64,000 bases of DNA from an uncultured bacterium (GCA_902777385.1 CACYTP010000007.1:62001-126000), one strand, 5' to 3'; shown: positions 46,087 through 56,967, numbered from the stretch's first letter. Notes: generated by a model from the letters alone, not told the origin. Numbers and translations: made by a program.

Positions 46087-46155
46087 GTCTAAACCTATTA
46101 AGTTGACATGTAAACATGATTTCAAACAAAAATAGTAAAATATAAAGGAAAGAGA

Positions 46156-49100
46156 ATGGCAATAAATAAGAAAGATTTATATTTTTTCATAAAGAAACCG
46201 AGATTTGCTGTTGTAATATCGGCATTGATTGTAATTTTAGGTTTACTTTCGTTGTTTGGTCTGCAACAGGAAAAGTATCCTAATATTACACCGCCCCAGG
46301 TTACAATATCAGCAAGTTATCCGGGTGCGAGTGCTGCGGTTATAGAATCTTCAATAGCTTCACTTTTGGAATCACAACTTAACGGGGTTCAGGATATGAT
46401 ATACATGTCCTCAACGAGTTATGATGGGGCTTATTCATTAACAATATTTTTTAAAACAGGAACTGATAATGATGTAAACCTGATGAATGTTCAGAATAAA
46501 CTTCAACAAGTGCAGGCACTTTTACCGCAAGAAGTTATGCAGCAAGGGTTAACCGCAGAGAATAAAGTTGGCGGTGCCGGTGCTATTATTTTAAACCTTG
46601 CTTCTGACAATGAGTCGTGGAATCAGCTGGATTTAACAAACTATGCTAATATCTACGTCAAAGATGCAATAAAGAGAATTAACGGAGTTGGATCTGTAAA
46701 CGTATTTGGTGCAGATGATTACAGTATGCGTATTTGGCTTGATCCGGCAAAACTTGCGAGTTATAAAGTTACTATTTCCGAAATCAGAAATGCTATTCAA
46801 AACCAGAACATACAGCTTTCAGCAGGTGCATTAGGTGATCTTCCTACAGATGCCAATCCAAGTTTGAAACTATCACTGCTTACAAAAGGCAGACTTCAAA
46901 CCCCTGAAGAATTTGGAAATATTATCATTCGTTCAAATTCAGACGGATCAAAAATAAGACTTAAAGAGCTTTCAAGAGTTGAATTGGGTGCTAAATCATA
47001 TTCAATGTTTGGTATAGTTTCCGGAAAACCTGCTGCTTTAATGCAAGTAATGCCTTTACCTGGTGCAAATACGGTTGAAATCTGTAATAATATTTATAAA
47101 ACAATAGATGAACTTTCCCAGACACTGCCTGATTCTTTAAAAATTGATATAATGATGGATAGTTCAACATTTATTAATGAATCAATGGACGAAGTTGAAT
47201 TCACTATCCTTTTAACTTCATTAATCGTAATTTTGATTATATTTGTATTCTTAGGTGACTTTAAAGCGACATTAATTCCTTGTGTAACGATACCTGTATC
47301 ATTAATTGGTACATTCATTGCTTTAAAGGCATTGGGAATGTCATTGAATTTGTTAACATTGTTTGCACTTGTGCTTGCGGTAGCGGTTGTTGTAGATGAT
47401 GCTATTGTCGTGATAGAAAATGTAAAACGTCATATAGAAGAAGGTAAATCGGCACTTGAAGCAACTCAAATCACAATGGGTGAAGTTGGTGGTTCTCTTG
47501 TTGCGATGGCAGCTGTTCTTATGGCAGTATTTGTTCCGATGTGTTTTATGAGCGGACTATCCGGCACAATGTATAAACAATTTGCTGTTTGTATTGCAGT
47601 TTCAATCGCAGTTTCTGCAATTTGTGCATTGTCACTTTCTCCGGCGATGTGTTCTATTTTGCTGAAACCTGCAAAAAAGAAAGAAAATCACAAACCTTCT
47701 TTATTAAAAATGGCAGAAAAATATCTGAATATAGCTAATGAATATATGAATAAGGGTCTTGCTATTTTTAATAAGTATTTTGATAAATTAACCAATTATT
47801 ACATAGAACTTGTCAAAAAGTTTGTGTATAACAAAAAACTAACAATTATAGTGTATGTGGCAGCTGTACTTTTGATGTTAGGTTTGTTTAAAGTTATTCC
47901 TACAGGATTTATTCCGGATGAGGATCAGGGAATGCTGATATCAGTAGTAACGCTTCCTGATGGAGCCTCATTAAACAGAACCGAAGAAGTGTGCCAAAAA
48001 TTTATTAAAGCAATAGACGGCATTGAGGGTATTGATAAAGAAAGAATTGTTGCATTCGGCGGCATGGGTCCTTCTAATCAGGCAACTATAATTACAATAT
48101 TAAAAGAGTGGGGCGAAAGGAAAGTTGGTCCTGTAGACCGTGTAATCCGTATGGTTCAGGGCAAGCAGACAGACCTTTCACACACAGGAATTATGACAGA
48201 AATATATAAGCGTACGGCGGATATTACGGAAGCTTCAATATTTACGCTTTCGCCACCTGCAATAGATGGTTTGGGTATGGCAGGAGGTTTTGAATATCAG
48301 CTTATGTCTACAGGTAATGCAAGTGTACAAGATCTTGCTGCATTTGCAAATGAATTTATAGCAAAGGCTAATCAGGATCCTGCGATACAAAACGTATATA
48401 CACAGTTTCAGGCTAATGTTCCTCAGTATCAGTTAGATATTGATTATGAAAAGGCTCTGGCTCAAAGTGTTGATATTTCAGAACTTCATAATACATTAGC
48501 GTCAACATTATCATACGCATATATTAATGACTTTAATAAACTAGGCAGAGTATTTAAAGTATTTATGCAGGCAGAGGGTGATTATAGAAATAAAATTGAA
48601 GATTTGCATAAAATATTTGTTATAAATACAAAAGGACAACCTGTTCCTATCATGACAATGATTACACCGAAACATACCGTTGGTGCGGTTTCTATTACAA
48701 GATTTAATCAGTTCAGATCTGCTCAAATACAAGGTTCTCCTGCAAGCGGTAAGTCTTCCGGAGACGCAATGAAGGCTATGATAAATTTATCAAAGAAAAA
48801 CTTGCCGCATGATTACACCTACGCATGGTCAGGAACTTCTTTGCAGGAAAAAGAATCGTCAGGTCAGACCGGAATTGTTGTGGGATTTGCATTGCTGTTC
48901 GTATATTTGTTCCTGGTAGCTTTATACGAAAGTTGGATGATTCCGGTTGCGGTACTTTTAATTTCTCCGGTTGCCATTGTAGGAGCATTAATATTCCAGT
49001 TAATGATGGGACAGTCTTTGGATTTGTATTCTCAGGTCGGACTGATTACGTTGATTGGTCTTGCAGCTAAACAATCCATCTTGATTGTAGAATTTGCAAA

Positions 49101-49398
49101 GGAAGAACATGAATCGAATGGTTTAACAATTCCTGAAGCTGCTATAAAAGCTTCCCTTTTAAGGTTTAGAGCAATTATGATGACTGAAGCTGCATTTATA
49201 TTGGGTATATTACCTTTACTGTTTGCTACCGGTGCCGGTGCAAACAGCCGTATTTCAGTAGGTTCAACGGTTATCGGGGGTATGCTTGTAGCGGCAACTA
49301 TAGGTACTGTTTTGACTCCGGCATTTTATGTAATAATTCAGGATATCGTTGACAAGTATTTCAACAATAAGGAAGATGAAAAATATGAGATTAACTAA
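46156..49398 (+). CDS. RND multidrug efflux pump, inner-membrane subunit (HAE1/AcrB family)
   Basis: The 1080-residue product has the HAE1 start ([20 protein letters not shown]) and [23 protein letters not shown], twelve membrane helices in two halves, and the proton-relay Asp pair in TM4 ([17 protein letters not shown]). The PGF/F-loop-type [13 protein letters not shown] opens the second half; the TM10 Lys may be K in [15 protein letters not shown]. It should expel lipophilic drugs or bile salts with the adaptor and channel of this operon. AAAGGAAAGAGA precedes the ATG. Length fits the family. Confidence 0.95.
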   Translation: MAINKKDLYFFIKKPRFAVVISALIVILGLLSLFGLQQEKYPNITPPQVTISASYPGASAAVIESSIASLLESQLNGVQDMIYMSSTSYDGAYSLTIFFKTGTDNDVNLMNVQNKLQQVQALLPQEVMQQGLTAENKVGGAGAIILNLASDNESWNQLDLTNYANIYVKDAIKRINGVGSVNVFGADDYSMRIWLDPAKLASYKVTISEIRNAIQNQNIQLSAGALGDLPTDANPSLKLSLLTKGRLQTPEEFGNIIIRSNSDGSKIRLKELSRVELGAKSYSMFGIVSGKPAALMQVMPLPGANTVEICNNIYKTIDELSQTLPDSLKIDIMMDSSTFINESMDEVEFTILLTSLIVILIIFVFLGDFKATLIPCVTIPVSLIGTFIALKALGMSLNLLTLFALVLAVAVVVDDAIVVIENVKRHIEEGKSALEATQITMGEVGGSLVAMAAVLMAVFVPMCFMSGLSGTMYKQFAVCIAVSIAVSAICALSLSPAMCSILLKPAKKKENHKPSLLKMAEKYLNIANEYMNKGLAIFNKYFDKLTNYYIELVKKFVYNKKLTIIVYVAAVLLMLGLFKVIPTGFIPDEDQGMLISVVTLPDGASLNRTEEVCQKFIKAIDGIEGIDKERIVAFGGMGPSNQATIITILKEWGERKVGPVDRVIRMVQGKQTDLSHTGIMTEIYKRTADITEASIFTLSPPAIDGLGMAGGFEYQLMSTGNASVQDLAAFANEFIAKANQDPAIQNVYTQFQANVPQYQLDIDYEKALAQSVDISELHNTLASTLSYAYINDFNKLGRVFKVFMQAEGDYRNKIEDLHKIFVINTKGQPVPIMTMITPKHTVGAVSITRFNQFRSAQIQGSPASGKSSGDAMKAMINLSKKNLPHDYTYAWSGTSLQEKESSGQTGIVVGFALLFVYLFLVALYESWMIPVAVLLISPVAIVGALIFQLMMGQSLDLYSQVGLITLIGLAAKQSILIVEFAKEEHESNGLTIPEAAIKASLLRFRAIMMTEAAFILGILPLLFATGAGANSRISVGSTVIGGMLVAATIGTVLTPAFYVIIQDIVDKYFNNKEDEKYEIN

Positions 49399-50842
49399 AA
49401 AACAGTTTGTAAGTATAATGATAATATCTTGTTTTGTGTTTGCTTCTGCTAACACTGTTCAGGCATTTTCATTTAAAAAGAATAAAAATAACACGCAAGT
49501 AACAAACGTTACTCAAACAAAGCCGGCAAAACAAAAAAATAATACGGCAGAACAACCTCCATATACAAATGATGTTCATTCTGTCTTTACTCTTGAAGAC
49601 TGCATAAGAAATGCCATTAAGTATAATCCGTCAATTAGGGCATCGTTGTATAATGAAGAAGTTTATAAGTCTAAAATAGGGCAGGCATGGGCAAATTATT
49701 TTCCTGTAATTAGTGCAGGCGTGGATGTTTCAAGAAGTGGAGACAGCTACATTGGTGGTAGCCCTTATGGCGGTGGTTCAACGAGTCAGTATAGAACAAT
49801 GGGCTATGTTCCATCACTTTCTGCCGATATGCTTATATTTGATTTTGGAAAAACAAAAGCTACAGCTGATATGGCAAAGAGATTATACGAAGCAAATAAG
49901 GAAGATACAAAAGAAAATATCAATATTGTAATTTATAATATCAAAGCGACATATTATAATGTTCTTTTTGCACAGGCACAAGTTAAAGTGTACGAGGATA
50001 CTGTTGCTGATTTTCAGTTACAATTAGATCAGGCATGGGGATTTTATCGCTACGGAACCAAGCCTAAAATTGATGTAGTTACGGCTGAATACAACTTAGG
50101 AAAAGCAAAACTTAATCTTATAAAAGCTAAAAATGTTTTAGATGTAGCACAGGTTCAGTTATCTAAAATAATGGGTATGCCTGAATATACAAATTATGAA
50201 CTTTCTGATCAACTTACACTTAATTTATTTGATGTAACAGAAGATAGTGCAATAAAAATAGCATTTGATGTAAGACCTGAGCTTATTGCAGCGAAGAAAA
50301 ATGCTGATGCCGCAAATATGAATTTGAGGGCATCAAGAAGAGAATTTACTCCAAATCTGGGCGTGTATGGAAGTTTTAGATATGGTTTGGGTAATGATTA
50401 TGATATTCGTTCAGGACAGGTTGGAGTCGGGCTAAACTATAGTTCATTCAATATATGGCGTGCAAAAAAACAGATTGATGAAGCAAAAGCACAATATAAC
50501 AAAGCAAAAGCCCAGTATGAGGATATTAAACATGAAGTTTACTTTAATGTCAAAAAGAATTATCTGGAATTAGAAACTGACAGGGAAGCTATTGTAATTG
50601 CAAAACTTGCTTTAGATCAGGCAAAAGAACAATACAGACAAGTTACCGGCAGATATAAGGCAGGTGTTGGTACTGCAATTGAGCTTAAAGATGGTGAAAA
50701 TACATACTTGAATGCTCGTCTTGATTTTTATAATGCAGTACTAAATTACAACATAACAGCTGCAAGTCTTGAACGTGAAATTGGTTTACCTCTAAAGTTG
50801 AAGGATGAAAAAGTTTTAAATATTCGAAATGAGGATTTGTAG
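49385..50842 (+). CDS. TolC-family outer-membrane efflux channel
   Basis: ATG 49385 gives a proper signal peptide ([25 protein letters not shown], read as n, h and c regions) and overlaps the end of the pump gene by 14 bases. The 485-residue product has two OEP repeats: [20 protein letters not shown] opens the first and the strand pair [14 protein letters not shown] closes its barrel part; the second starts near [19 protein letters not shown] with [18 protein letters not shown]. Long helices form the periplasmic tunnel. It completes the tripartite pump. Confidence 0.93.
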   Translation: MRLTKKQFVSIMIISCFVFASANTVQAFSFKKNKNNTQVTNVTQTKPAKQKNNTAEQPPYTNDVHSVFTLEDCIRNAIKYNPSIRASLYNEEVYKSKIGQAWANYFPVISAGVDVSRSGDSYIGGSPYGGGSTSQYRTMGYVPSLSADMLIFDFGKTKATADMAKRLYEANKEDTKENINIVIYNIKATYYNVLFAQAQVKVYEDTVADFQLQLDQAWGFYRYGTKPKIDVVTAEYNLGKAKLNLIKAKNVLDVAQVQLSKIMGMPEYTNYELSDQLTLNLFDVTEDSAIKIAFDVRPELIAAKKNADAANMNLRASRREFTPNLGVYGSFRYGLGNDYDIRSGQVGVGLNYSSFNIWRAKKQIDEAKAQYNKAKAQYEDIKHEVYFNVKKNYLELETDREAIVIAKLALDQAKEQYRQVTGRYKAGVGTAIELKDGENTYLNARLDFYNAVLNYNITAASLEREIGLPLKLKDEKVLNIRNEDL

Positions 50843-50885
50843 AATAAATGTATTGTTGTTAAAGTAGCTTGTAAATGGATGGATT

Positions 50886-52529
50886 ATGAAAAATTTTGTA
50901 AATAAATATATTGACGTACTATCTATTTTTATTTTGCTTGTAGTATGTATAGCGGTTTACTTTTTTGGGATAGGTTCTTACTCCCTAATGGATGTAGATG
51001 AAACCCGTTATGCTTCAATCGCAAGAGATATGTTCTTATCAAAAGATTATCTAACTATATATCTTAATGGAGATTATTTCTTTGAAAAGCCTCCTTTATA
51101 TTTTTGGAGTGAGTGTTTGTCCTTTGGATTATTTGGTAAAATAAATGAATTTACTTTACGTTTTCCTTGTGCATTGTATGCCTTAATATTAACCCTTGGG
51201 GTTTATTTTACAGGGAAGAAAATAGTTTCTCGTAAATTCGGGTTAATTTCAGCTTTAATTTTGGCAACTTCACTTGAATTTACAATATTATCAAGATTTG
51301 CAATACTTGATATTATAGTTACTTCTCTAATAGGTTTATCTGTTTTGTGTGGATTCTTAACACAGTTTGTACAAGACAGAAACAAGAAATATTTCTGGTG
51401 GCTTTTTTATATTTTTTCAGGAATGGCGGTTATGGCAAAAGGAATTCCCGGATTTGTTATCCCTTTTGGAATAATGTTTTGCGTAACTTTATTTAATAAA
51501 ACATTCAAGCAATGTTTTAGACCTTTATATATGATTCCCGGTATTATTTTATTTTTGCTGATAACATTACCGTGGCATATTGTTATGCTAAATCAATATG
51601 ATCCGTTATTTTTTAATGAATATATAATGAAACATCATATAAGCCGATTTTTTTCTGCAAATGAGATTAATCGGGCGAGACCATTTTATTACTATATAGT
51701 AGCAATATTGTGGGGAGCATTCCCATATATTTTCCCTTTGATTGGTGTTATTTCAGAAAAAATATTTCACAGGGGAAAAATTAGCTTGTCCGATTTGACG
51801 AACGAACAAAAATTCTTGTGGTTTAATATAATTGCATTTGGGTTCACATTTTTGTTTTTGTCTTCTTCAACGACAAAACTCATCACATACATATTACCAA
51901 TTTATACGTTTTTAGCATATATAATTGCACACATTGCTATTGAACATATTTATAAAAATAAATATACAAAATCAATAAATATTACGTCATACATTTTAGG
52001 AGGAGTATTTTTATTAATTGCGATTGCGGCATATTGTACTAAATATTTTCTTCCTGCTCAATTATATTCTAGTGTGCAAGGAGTAAAATGGTTTATCGTA
52101 TTTCTCTCATTAATAACATCGATTTCACTATTGTTGTTTACAATAAAGAAAAAATATATTGGTGTTTGGATGACTTATATATGTTTTATAACTATTTTTG
52201 CTGCATTTGGCACAAAATCGTTTTATAATATTGACTACTCTTTCGGTCAAAATGATTTAATAGAATTTGCACAGCAAGAAAAAGATTTACATCACGATAT
52301 CTATGTTGTAAATAGTCCAAGGAAGTATTCCGTTCTTTATTACGGTGAAAAAGCAAATTATGTTTCAACAGATGATGACTCAATGGATATTTCAAATAAA
52401 ATATTTAATTCAAATTCAAGAGCAATAGTCAGAAATAAGGAATATGAAAAAATTTCCAATAAGTATAATCTTGAATTAGAGAAAAGGGGTTTTAAATATT
52501 CATTGGTAAAATTTATCTCTGAAAAATAA
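50886..52529 (+). CDS. GT39-family membrane glycosyltransferase (ArnT/PMT-like)
   Basis: The 547-residue, ~12-helix product has the GT-C motif near its N-terminus (LMDVDETRYASIARDM, Asp36-Glu39 region), then FEKPPLYFW and LRFPCALYAL, which are typical of ArnT and related lipid-linked-sugar transferases. The C-terminal soluble domain begins around residue 440. It would move a sugar from an undecaprenyl-phosphate carrier to lipid A or another envelope acceptor. It follows tolC by 43 bases with GGATGG before the ATG and is probably in the efflux operon. Confidence 0.85.
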   Translation: MKNFVNKYIDVLSIFILLVVCIAVYFFGIGSYSLMDVDETRYASIARDMFLSKDYLTIYLNGDYFFEKPPLYFWSECLSFGLFGKINEFTLRFPCALYALILTLGVYFTGKKIVSRKFGLISALILATSLEFTILSRFAILDIIVTSLIGLSVLCGFLTQFVQDRNKKYFWWLFYIFSGMAVMAKGIPGFVIPFGIMFCVTLFNKTFKQCFRPLYMIPGIILFLLITLPWHIVMLNQYDPLFFNEYIMKHHISRFFSANEINRARPFYYYIVAILWGAFPYIFPLIGVISEKIFHRGKISLSDLTNEQKFLWFNIIAFGFTFLFLSSSTTKLITYILPIYTFLAYIIAHIAIEHIYKNKYTKSINITSYILGGVFLLIAIAAYCTKYFLPAQLYSSVQGVKWFIVFLSLITSISLLLFTIKKKYIGVWMTYICFITIFAAFGTKSFYNIDYSFGQNDLIEFAQQEKDLHHDIYVVNSPRKYSVLYYGEKANYVSTDDDSMDISNKIFNSNSRAIVRNKEYEKISNKYNLELEKRGFKYSLVKFISEK

Positions 52530-52532
52530 AAA

Positions 52533-52589
52533 TTCCCCTATGCAAAACTCATTATTAAGTTCTTTAGGGGAACTGTTATTCTTTTTTGT
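52533..52589 (+). terminator. Hairpin after the GT39 gene
   Basis: TTCCCCTA (52533-52540) pairs with TAGGGGAA (52565-52572) around a 24-base loop; a T-run follows at about 52582-52587. It may serve the convergent gene too. Confidence 0.5.
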
Positions 52590-52610
52590 TTTATCTGATT
52601 GACATTTTGT

Positions 52611-53501
52611 CTAATCTGCAAAATATTTTTTATGATATTCATAAAGCCACTGATCAAAATCTCTGTCCCAAGTAAAATCGTTTTCTCGGGATTTATTGTA
52701 CAATTCTTCAACCATCGGGTAGTATTTAGAATCCTTGTTTTCCGACAAAAACTTTTCATAAGAGGTTTTGAATTCAGGTTTCATTTTTCGGGTATTCCAT
52801 TTATCAAAAATCGGAGAATTATCTATACCCTCTAAATATGTCATAAGGTAACTTTCTAGTATATCTTTAACATCATTTATTAAAACAAATTCAGGATACT
52901 GTTCCGTAAATTTTTCAAGGAATATAATGTATTCTCTTAACTTATCAGTCGGTATGGATAGTCCTCCATCTTGCATAACAGTTTCTCTTTTGACAGTAAA
53001 TTTTAGCCATTCATTGTAAGCCGGAGATAAATATTTACCGAATTTTTCCTGCAAATATTCTGAATTAACAGAATAAAAATATATTCCCTCAATACAAGAT
53101 ATTTTTACCCAATTATTTTGATAATAAGTGTCCTTAGTATCTATATTTCCACTATATTTTTCGTTCAGAGTATCTGTTGCTTTTATAAATTTCATTTGCA
53201 ATTTATTGAACTCTAAATCATTATTTTCAGAAGATTTTGCTTTGTTTAAAAAACTAAGCTCATCCTGTTCAAGATAATCTTTATAATATTTTTGAACCGG
53301 TGTTAAAATTTTATCTTTGACTTGTTCGTTTTTATCTGAAGGCTCTTGAACTAAATTGTCATCATAAGCCTGTTCCTTTGGTATTTCGGAAAGACCGGTA
53401 TCGTTGCTTTTATTATTATAAAAAGTGTATAAAATAATACCGCATAATACAAGTAATCCAATTATTAAAGCAATAATTTTTCCAAATTTTGAACGAAGCA
53501 T
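52611..53501 (-). CDS. Single-pass membrane protein, unknown (296 aa)
   Basis: I do not recognise this protein. It has one N-terminal membrane helix (IIALIIGLLVLCGIILYTFY) after a short basic stretch, an acidic disordered linker to about residue 70, and an extracytoplasmic helical domain rich in Tyr, Lys and Glu. Repeated patterns such as EKFTEQYPEF and YEKFLSENKDSKYYPMVEEL recall tetratricopeptide-like helical hairpins, but no clear repeat register is visible. The ATG is preceded by AAAGGTAGGAAGA. Convergent with the GT39 gene. Confidence 0.6.
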   Translation of the reverse strand: MLRSKFGKIIALIIGLLVLCGIILYTFYNNKSNDTGLSEIPKEQAYDDNLVQEPSDKNEQVKDKILTPVQKYYKDYLEQDELSFLNKAKSSENNDLEFNKLQMKFIKATDTLNEKYSGNIDTKDTYYQNNWVKISCIEGIYFYSVNSEYLQEKFGKYLSPAYNEWLKFTVKRETVMQDGGLSIPTDKLREYIIFLEKFTEQYPEFVLINDVKDILESYLMTYLEGIDNSPIFDKWNTRKMKPEFKTSYEKFLSENKDSKYYPMVEELYNKSRENDFTWDRDFDQWLYEYHKKYFAD

Positions 53502-53583
53502 TCTTCCTACCTTTCACAAGCTGATTATATATGCTATTTACATCTAAATTTTATTATAAAGTTAATTTATCAATAAATTTATA

Positions 53584-54468
53584 TTAACTTCTGCAATTTG
53601 TATTCTGAGTAATATACTCTTTTATTTTTTTGAGATTTTCACTACAATCTTTAATCCCAACATCATATATTGCCTGTAATTTCTTTAAATTCTTTTCAAC
53701 TCTCCTCATTCTTATTTTTTTGCTTGGTCTAAGTGCTAATATTTTGGCTTCTTTTTCATATTGTTTAATTAAGTTGAGTGTTTCGTTATATTTTAAATAT
53801 GCCTCATTAGCAGTTTTAACGAATTTTGGATACTTTTTATATACAAATCCGAATGGCAGCCGGGATTTTGTTTTAGTATAATCAGCAGGTCGTGTCTGAA
53901 TAACAATTATCTTTCCAAAACCCATATCAATAGCTTTTTTTAGAGGAATAGGATCGCTAACAGCTCCATCTAAATACTTGTTCCCGTTGATTTCAACTAA
54001 ATTTGATACAAATGGCATTGAACCGGATGCTCTCAGATATTCCATATCTTTCTCAGCGTCTTTAATCTCAATATATTCAGCTTGTCCTGTTTCAACATTG
54101 GTAACTACCGCATAAAAATTGGTATCTGAATTATTGTAAGTCTCAAAATCCAATGGATCTAACTCATAAACAAGTTTGTTAAAACAGAAATCTTTGTTCA
54201 TAATGTCACCCGTGGTAATTAGAGAATACATACCCATATATCTTTTATCGTGTGCGTATTTTAGGTTATATCTTAAAGCTCTTCCTATTTGTTTTGATTT
54301 GTAATTTATCCCGAACAAAGCACCTGCAGAAACCCCAATTATAGTGTCAATTTTTATGCCGTTTTCCATAAACACATCCAGCACTCCTGCTGTGTATAGA
54401 CCTCTTAATGCCCCTCCTTCAAGAACTAATGCAACTTTATTAATATTATTTTTATCAAATTTATTCAT
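53584..54468 (-). CDS. Patatin-like phospholipase (YjjU-type)
   Basis: The 294-residue product has all patatin motifs: the oxyanion Gly loop EGGALRG, the nucleophile GVSAG (Ser47) and the dyad Asp in DGAVSDP (Asp167). YKSKQIGRALRYN and DKRYMGMYSL resemble the YjjU branch. The last ~60 residues are Lys-rich helices. There is no signal peptide, so it should act on inner-membrane or host-derived lipids from the cytoplasm. The Shine-Dalgarno is weak (AAGAAAG). Confidence 0.88.
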   Translation of the reverse strand: MNKFDKNNINKVALVLEGGALRGLYTAGVLDVFMENGIKIDTIIGVSAGALFGINYKSKQIGRALRYNLKYAHDKRYMGMYSLITTGDIMNKDFCFNKLVYELDPLDFETYNNSDTNFYAVVTNVETGQAEYIEIKDAEKDMEYLRASGSMPFVSNLVEINGNKYLDGAVSDPIPLKKAIDMGFGKIIVIQTRPADYTKTKSRLPFGFVYKKYPKFVKTANEAYLKYNETLNLIKQYEKEAKILALRPSKKIRMRRVEKNLKKLQAIYDVGIKDCSENLKKIKEYITQNTNCRS

Positions 54469-54845
54469 TGCTTAATACTTTCTTATATAAGTATATTTAC
54501 CAAATTTATTGTAAAGACCAATATCTATATTATAAACAATTATAAATAAATAAATATTAACTTTTTATTCTCATTACAAAATATTTACAATATAATCTGC
54601 CAGATGAAGATTTCGGTATATTAAAGTTCATGCAGAAAATATAGCAAAGGGTTCAGGTAGCAGTTCTGTATCAGAAATATTAAAAGCCGGAGATAAATAT
54701 GTAGTAGGAATAATTAAATAATAAATTTAAATTAATAACAAAAATATAATTCTGACGGGTATGCTGTAATATGAAAAATCCCAAAAGAAATACGATTGTT
54801 TTGCCTTTTTCTTTAAAATGTTTAGTTAAAAGAAAGGGGTAAAAT
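54469..54845. other. 377-base region between patatin and recombinase genes
   Basis: AT-rich. It holds a truncated coding remnant on the plus strand (54608-54721, listed separately) and, at the end, AAAGGGGT as the recombinase ribosome binding site. I see no confident promoter. Confidence 0.5.
54608..54721 (+). pseudogene. 3' remnant of an unrecognised gene
   Basis: The frame reads RFRYIKVHAENIAKG, then SGSSSVSEILKAGDKYVVG and a stop after IIK. The upstream end is closed by TGA and there is no start codon. It is a coding-like C-terminal scrap beside a recombinase gene, perhaps left by an insertion or deletion. Confidence 0.35.
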
Positions 54846-55387
54846 ATGACAACCGTAGAACCAATTAAGAACAAAAAAGATATTGAAAAGGTTGAAAAAA
54901 TATTATTAAAACAGGGCAAACGAGAATTATTGCTATTTGTCTTAGGTACAAATTGCGGACTTAGGATTTCAGATATTTTAAGGTTGAATGTAGCAGATAT
55001 AAGAAACAAAAAATATATTCAACTAACGGAAAAGAAAACAGGAAAATTTAAAAAATTCCGATAAATTCAAAACTAAAACCAATGTTTGAAGATTTTATAA
55101 AAGACAGAAAAAATGAAGAGCCTTTATTTTTATCGCATTGGGGTAACAGATTAGATAGAGTAACTGCATATAATTTGGTACGAAATGCGTGTAAAATCGC
55201 AGGCTTAGAAGAAAAAATAGGCACACACTCTATGAGAAAGTCTTTTGGTTATCACCATTACCAACAGTTTAAAGATGTTATCATTTTGCAGAAAATTTTT
55301 AACCATTCAAGTCCGCAAATAACATTAAGATATATTGGTATAGACCAAGACGCAATAGATTATTCTTATAATAACTTTATTTTATAG
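54846..55387 (+). pseudogene. Short tyrosine recombinase (FimB-like size) split by a one-base frameshift
   Basis: The first frame (54846-55064) reads MTTVEPIKNKKDIEKVEK and holds catalytic Arg I in CGLRISDILRL and the beta-hairpin Lys in TEKKTGK. It stops after KFKKFR. The second frame (55082-55387 from its first ATG; open from about 55055) holds THSMRKSFG (HxxR), FNHSSPQ (His) and the nucleophile Tyr in LRYIGI. Adding one A to the six-A run near 55050-55055 restores KFKKIPINSKLKPMFEDF. All catalytic residues are therefore present. The total of ~181 residues lacks an N-terminal core-binding domain, the size of FimB/FimE-type invertases. It may be a dead gene, a sequencing error or -1 slippage on A6. 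It sits directly upstream of a perfect inverted-repeat pair. Confidence 0.8.
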
Positions 55388-55447
55388 AAACAACCCCAAA
55401 AACCTTAATAAATAAAGCTTACAAGATATTTTAATCGTGAAACAAAA

Positions 55448-55464
55448 TAAACAAAATGTTTTGC
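55448..55464 (+). repeat. Left inverted repeat of the putative invertible element
   Basis: TAAACAAAATGTTTTGC. Its exact reverse complement lies at 55597-55613. The repeat itself is a near-dyad (CAAAA-TG-TTTTG), as expected for a recombinase core site. Confidence 0.9.
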
Positions 55465-55596
55465 ATATTTGGTTAAGTCTGTAAAAGCATGCTATCACAG
55501 ATATCCTTGAATGTATAGTAGGTAAAAAAATATTGCGAACAAGTTTTTTATTATTCTTTATCCTAGAAAAGCAATAATATCAACGGTTTACTAATC
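55465..55596. mobile_element. Putative 132-bp invertible segment upstream of the glycerophosphotransferase
   Basis: The segment lies between perfect 17-bp inverted repeats and has no gene. In the present orientation a leftward promoter candidate is TTGTTC (55542-55537)-N16-TACTAT (55520-55515). A rightward one is TTGGTT (55469-55474)-N18-TATCAC (55493-55498) with an extended -10 TG. Inversion would point the first at the gene starting at 55678. Which orientation is ON cannot be decided from one sequence. Confidence 0.6.
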
Positions 55597-55613
55597 GCAA
55601 AACATTTTGTTTA
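55597..55613 (-). repeat. Right inverted repeat of the putative invertible element
   Basis: GCAAAACATTTTGTTTA, perfect reverse complement of 55448-55464. It ends 64 bases before the next start codon. Confidence 0.9.
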
Positions 55614-55677
55614 AATTGTTAAGCGTTTTGGAATTTGAGTGTCTAAATTAATTAAGTATTATTGGAAAGGACATGTT

Positions 55678-56940
55678 ATGCTAAGGAATATACTTACATT
55701 TGTATTAAATTTTCCTATATTCATATTATCAAAATTTATAATAAGAAATCCAAATGTTTGGGTTTTTGGAGCTTGGTACGGAAAAAATTATTCAGATAAT
55801 CCAAAATATTTATTTGAATATGTAAATAAATATTGTAAGGATATAACTGCTGTTTGGATTACAAATAACAAAGAAACATATAATATTGTAAAAAATAAAG
55901 GATATAATGTCGCATTAACATATAGTTTAAAGGCTTATTGGTATACGTTAATTGCGAAATATGCGTTCATTTCAGTTGGTCATATTGACATAAATTACTA
56001 TGCCGGTTTGGGAATAAGAATGATTAACTTATGGCATGGGATGCCTTTGAAAAAGATTTTAAATGATGACCAGATAACAGCTTTAAATCAAAAGAAAAAT
56101 CATCCTATATATGCAAAACTAAGACAATTAGTTTTATATAAATACTATTCAACAATTGCAACCTCGGAAACTATCGCAAAAATATATGAATCCGCTTTTA
56201 ACGGATTAACCGAAAGAGTCGATATAATCGGTCAACCAAGATGCGATGTTTTTTATTTATCGCCTGCAGAAACCTCATTTACTGAAAAATTGAGAAAAAT
56301 AAAAGAAAAAAACAAGCTTGCTATTTATATGCCAACTCATAGACAAGAAGGTAAAATAGATTTTTCTAAATTTTTAATAGATGAACTTGATACTCTGAAT
56401 AATAAAATGAAAGAATATAATGTTGTATTATTAGTTAAATTACATTTTTATCATCAAAAAGACTTAGATAATTTAAATAATGAGTTTTCAAACATAATTT
56501 TTGTCAAAGGTAGCGATATTGAACAAGATATTTATTCAATTCTTTCCATGACAGATTTTTTAATCACGGATTATTCCTCAATATATTTTGATTATTTGCA
56601 TTCAAATAAACCTATTATTTTCTTTGCTTTTGATAAAGAAGATTACCTGAAAAATGATAGAGCATTCTATTTTGATTACGAAGAAATAACTCCGGGAGAA
56701 AAAGCATATAGCTGGAATGAATTATATGAAAAAGTTGCTGTAATTGCTAATGGTATTGACAACTATGCTAATGAGCGTAAAAAAACTCATAATATATTTA
56801 ACAAGTACCAAGACGGTAAAAACTGTGAAAGAGTTGTTAAATGGATTAAGAGTTTGGATAATAAGCAGACATTTGATAATTGTCTTACAAGTGAAGGTGT
56901 TGTGGATGCTATCAATAGTTTAACCGAAGAAAGCAAATAA
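55678..56940 (+). CDS. CDP-glycerol glycerophosphotransferase (TagB/TagF family)
   Basis: ATG 55678 with AAAGGAC upstream is preferred to GTG 55639. The 420-residue product has the family landmarks: INLWHGMPLKKI (catalytic His region), IYMPTHRQEG, LLVKLHFYHQKD and LITDYSSIYFDYLHSNKPIIFF. The enzyme transfers glycerol-phosphate from CDP-glycerol to a lipid-linked or polysaccharide acceptor at the inner face of the membrane. The TagD gene two genes on would supply the donor. In a diderm it more likely makes a glycerol-phosphate-bearing capsule or O-antigen than teichoic acid. A putative promoter switch lies immediately upstream. Confidence 0.9.
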   Translation: MLRNILTFVLNFPIFILSKFIIRNPNVWVFGAWYGKNYSDNPKYLFEYVNKYCKDITAVWITNNKETYNIVKNKGYNVALTYSLKAYWYTLIAKYAFISVGHIDINYYAGLGIRMINLWHGMPLKKILNDDQITALNQKKNHPIYAKLRQLVLYKYYSTIATSETIAKIYESAFNGLTERVDIIGQPRCDVFYLSPAETSFTEKLRKIKEKNKLAIYMPTHRQEGKIDFSKFLIDELDTLNNKMKEYNVVLLVKLHFYHQKDLDNLNNEFSNIIFVKGSDIEQDIYSILSMTDFLITDYSSIYFDYLHSNKPIIFFAFDKEDYLKNDRAFYFDYEEITPGEKAYSWNELYEKVAVIANGIDNYANERKKTHNIFNKYQDGKNCERVVKWIKSLDNKQTFDNCLTSEGVVDAINSLTEESK

Positions 56941-56967
56941 ACTCTGAAACAAGTTCTAAATGACATC

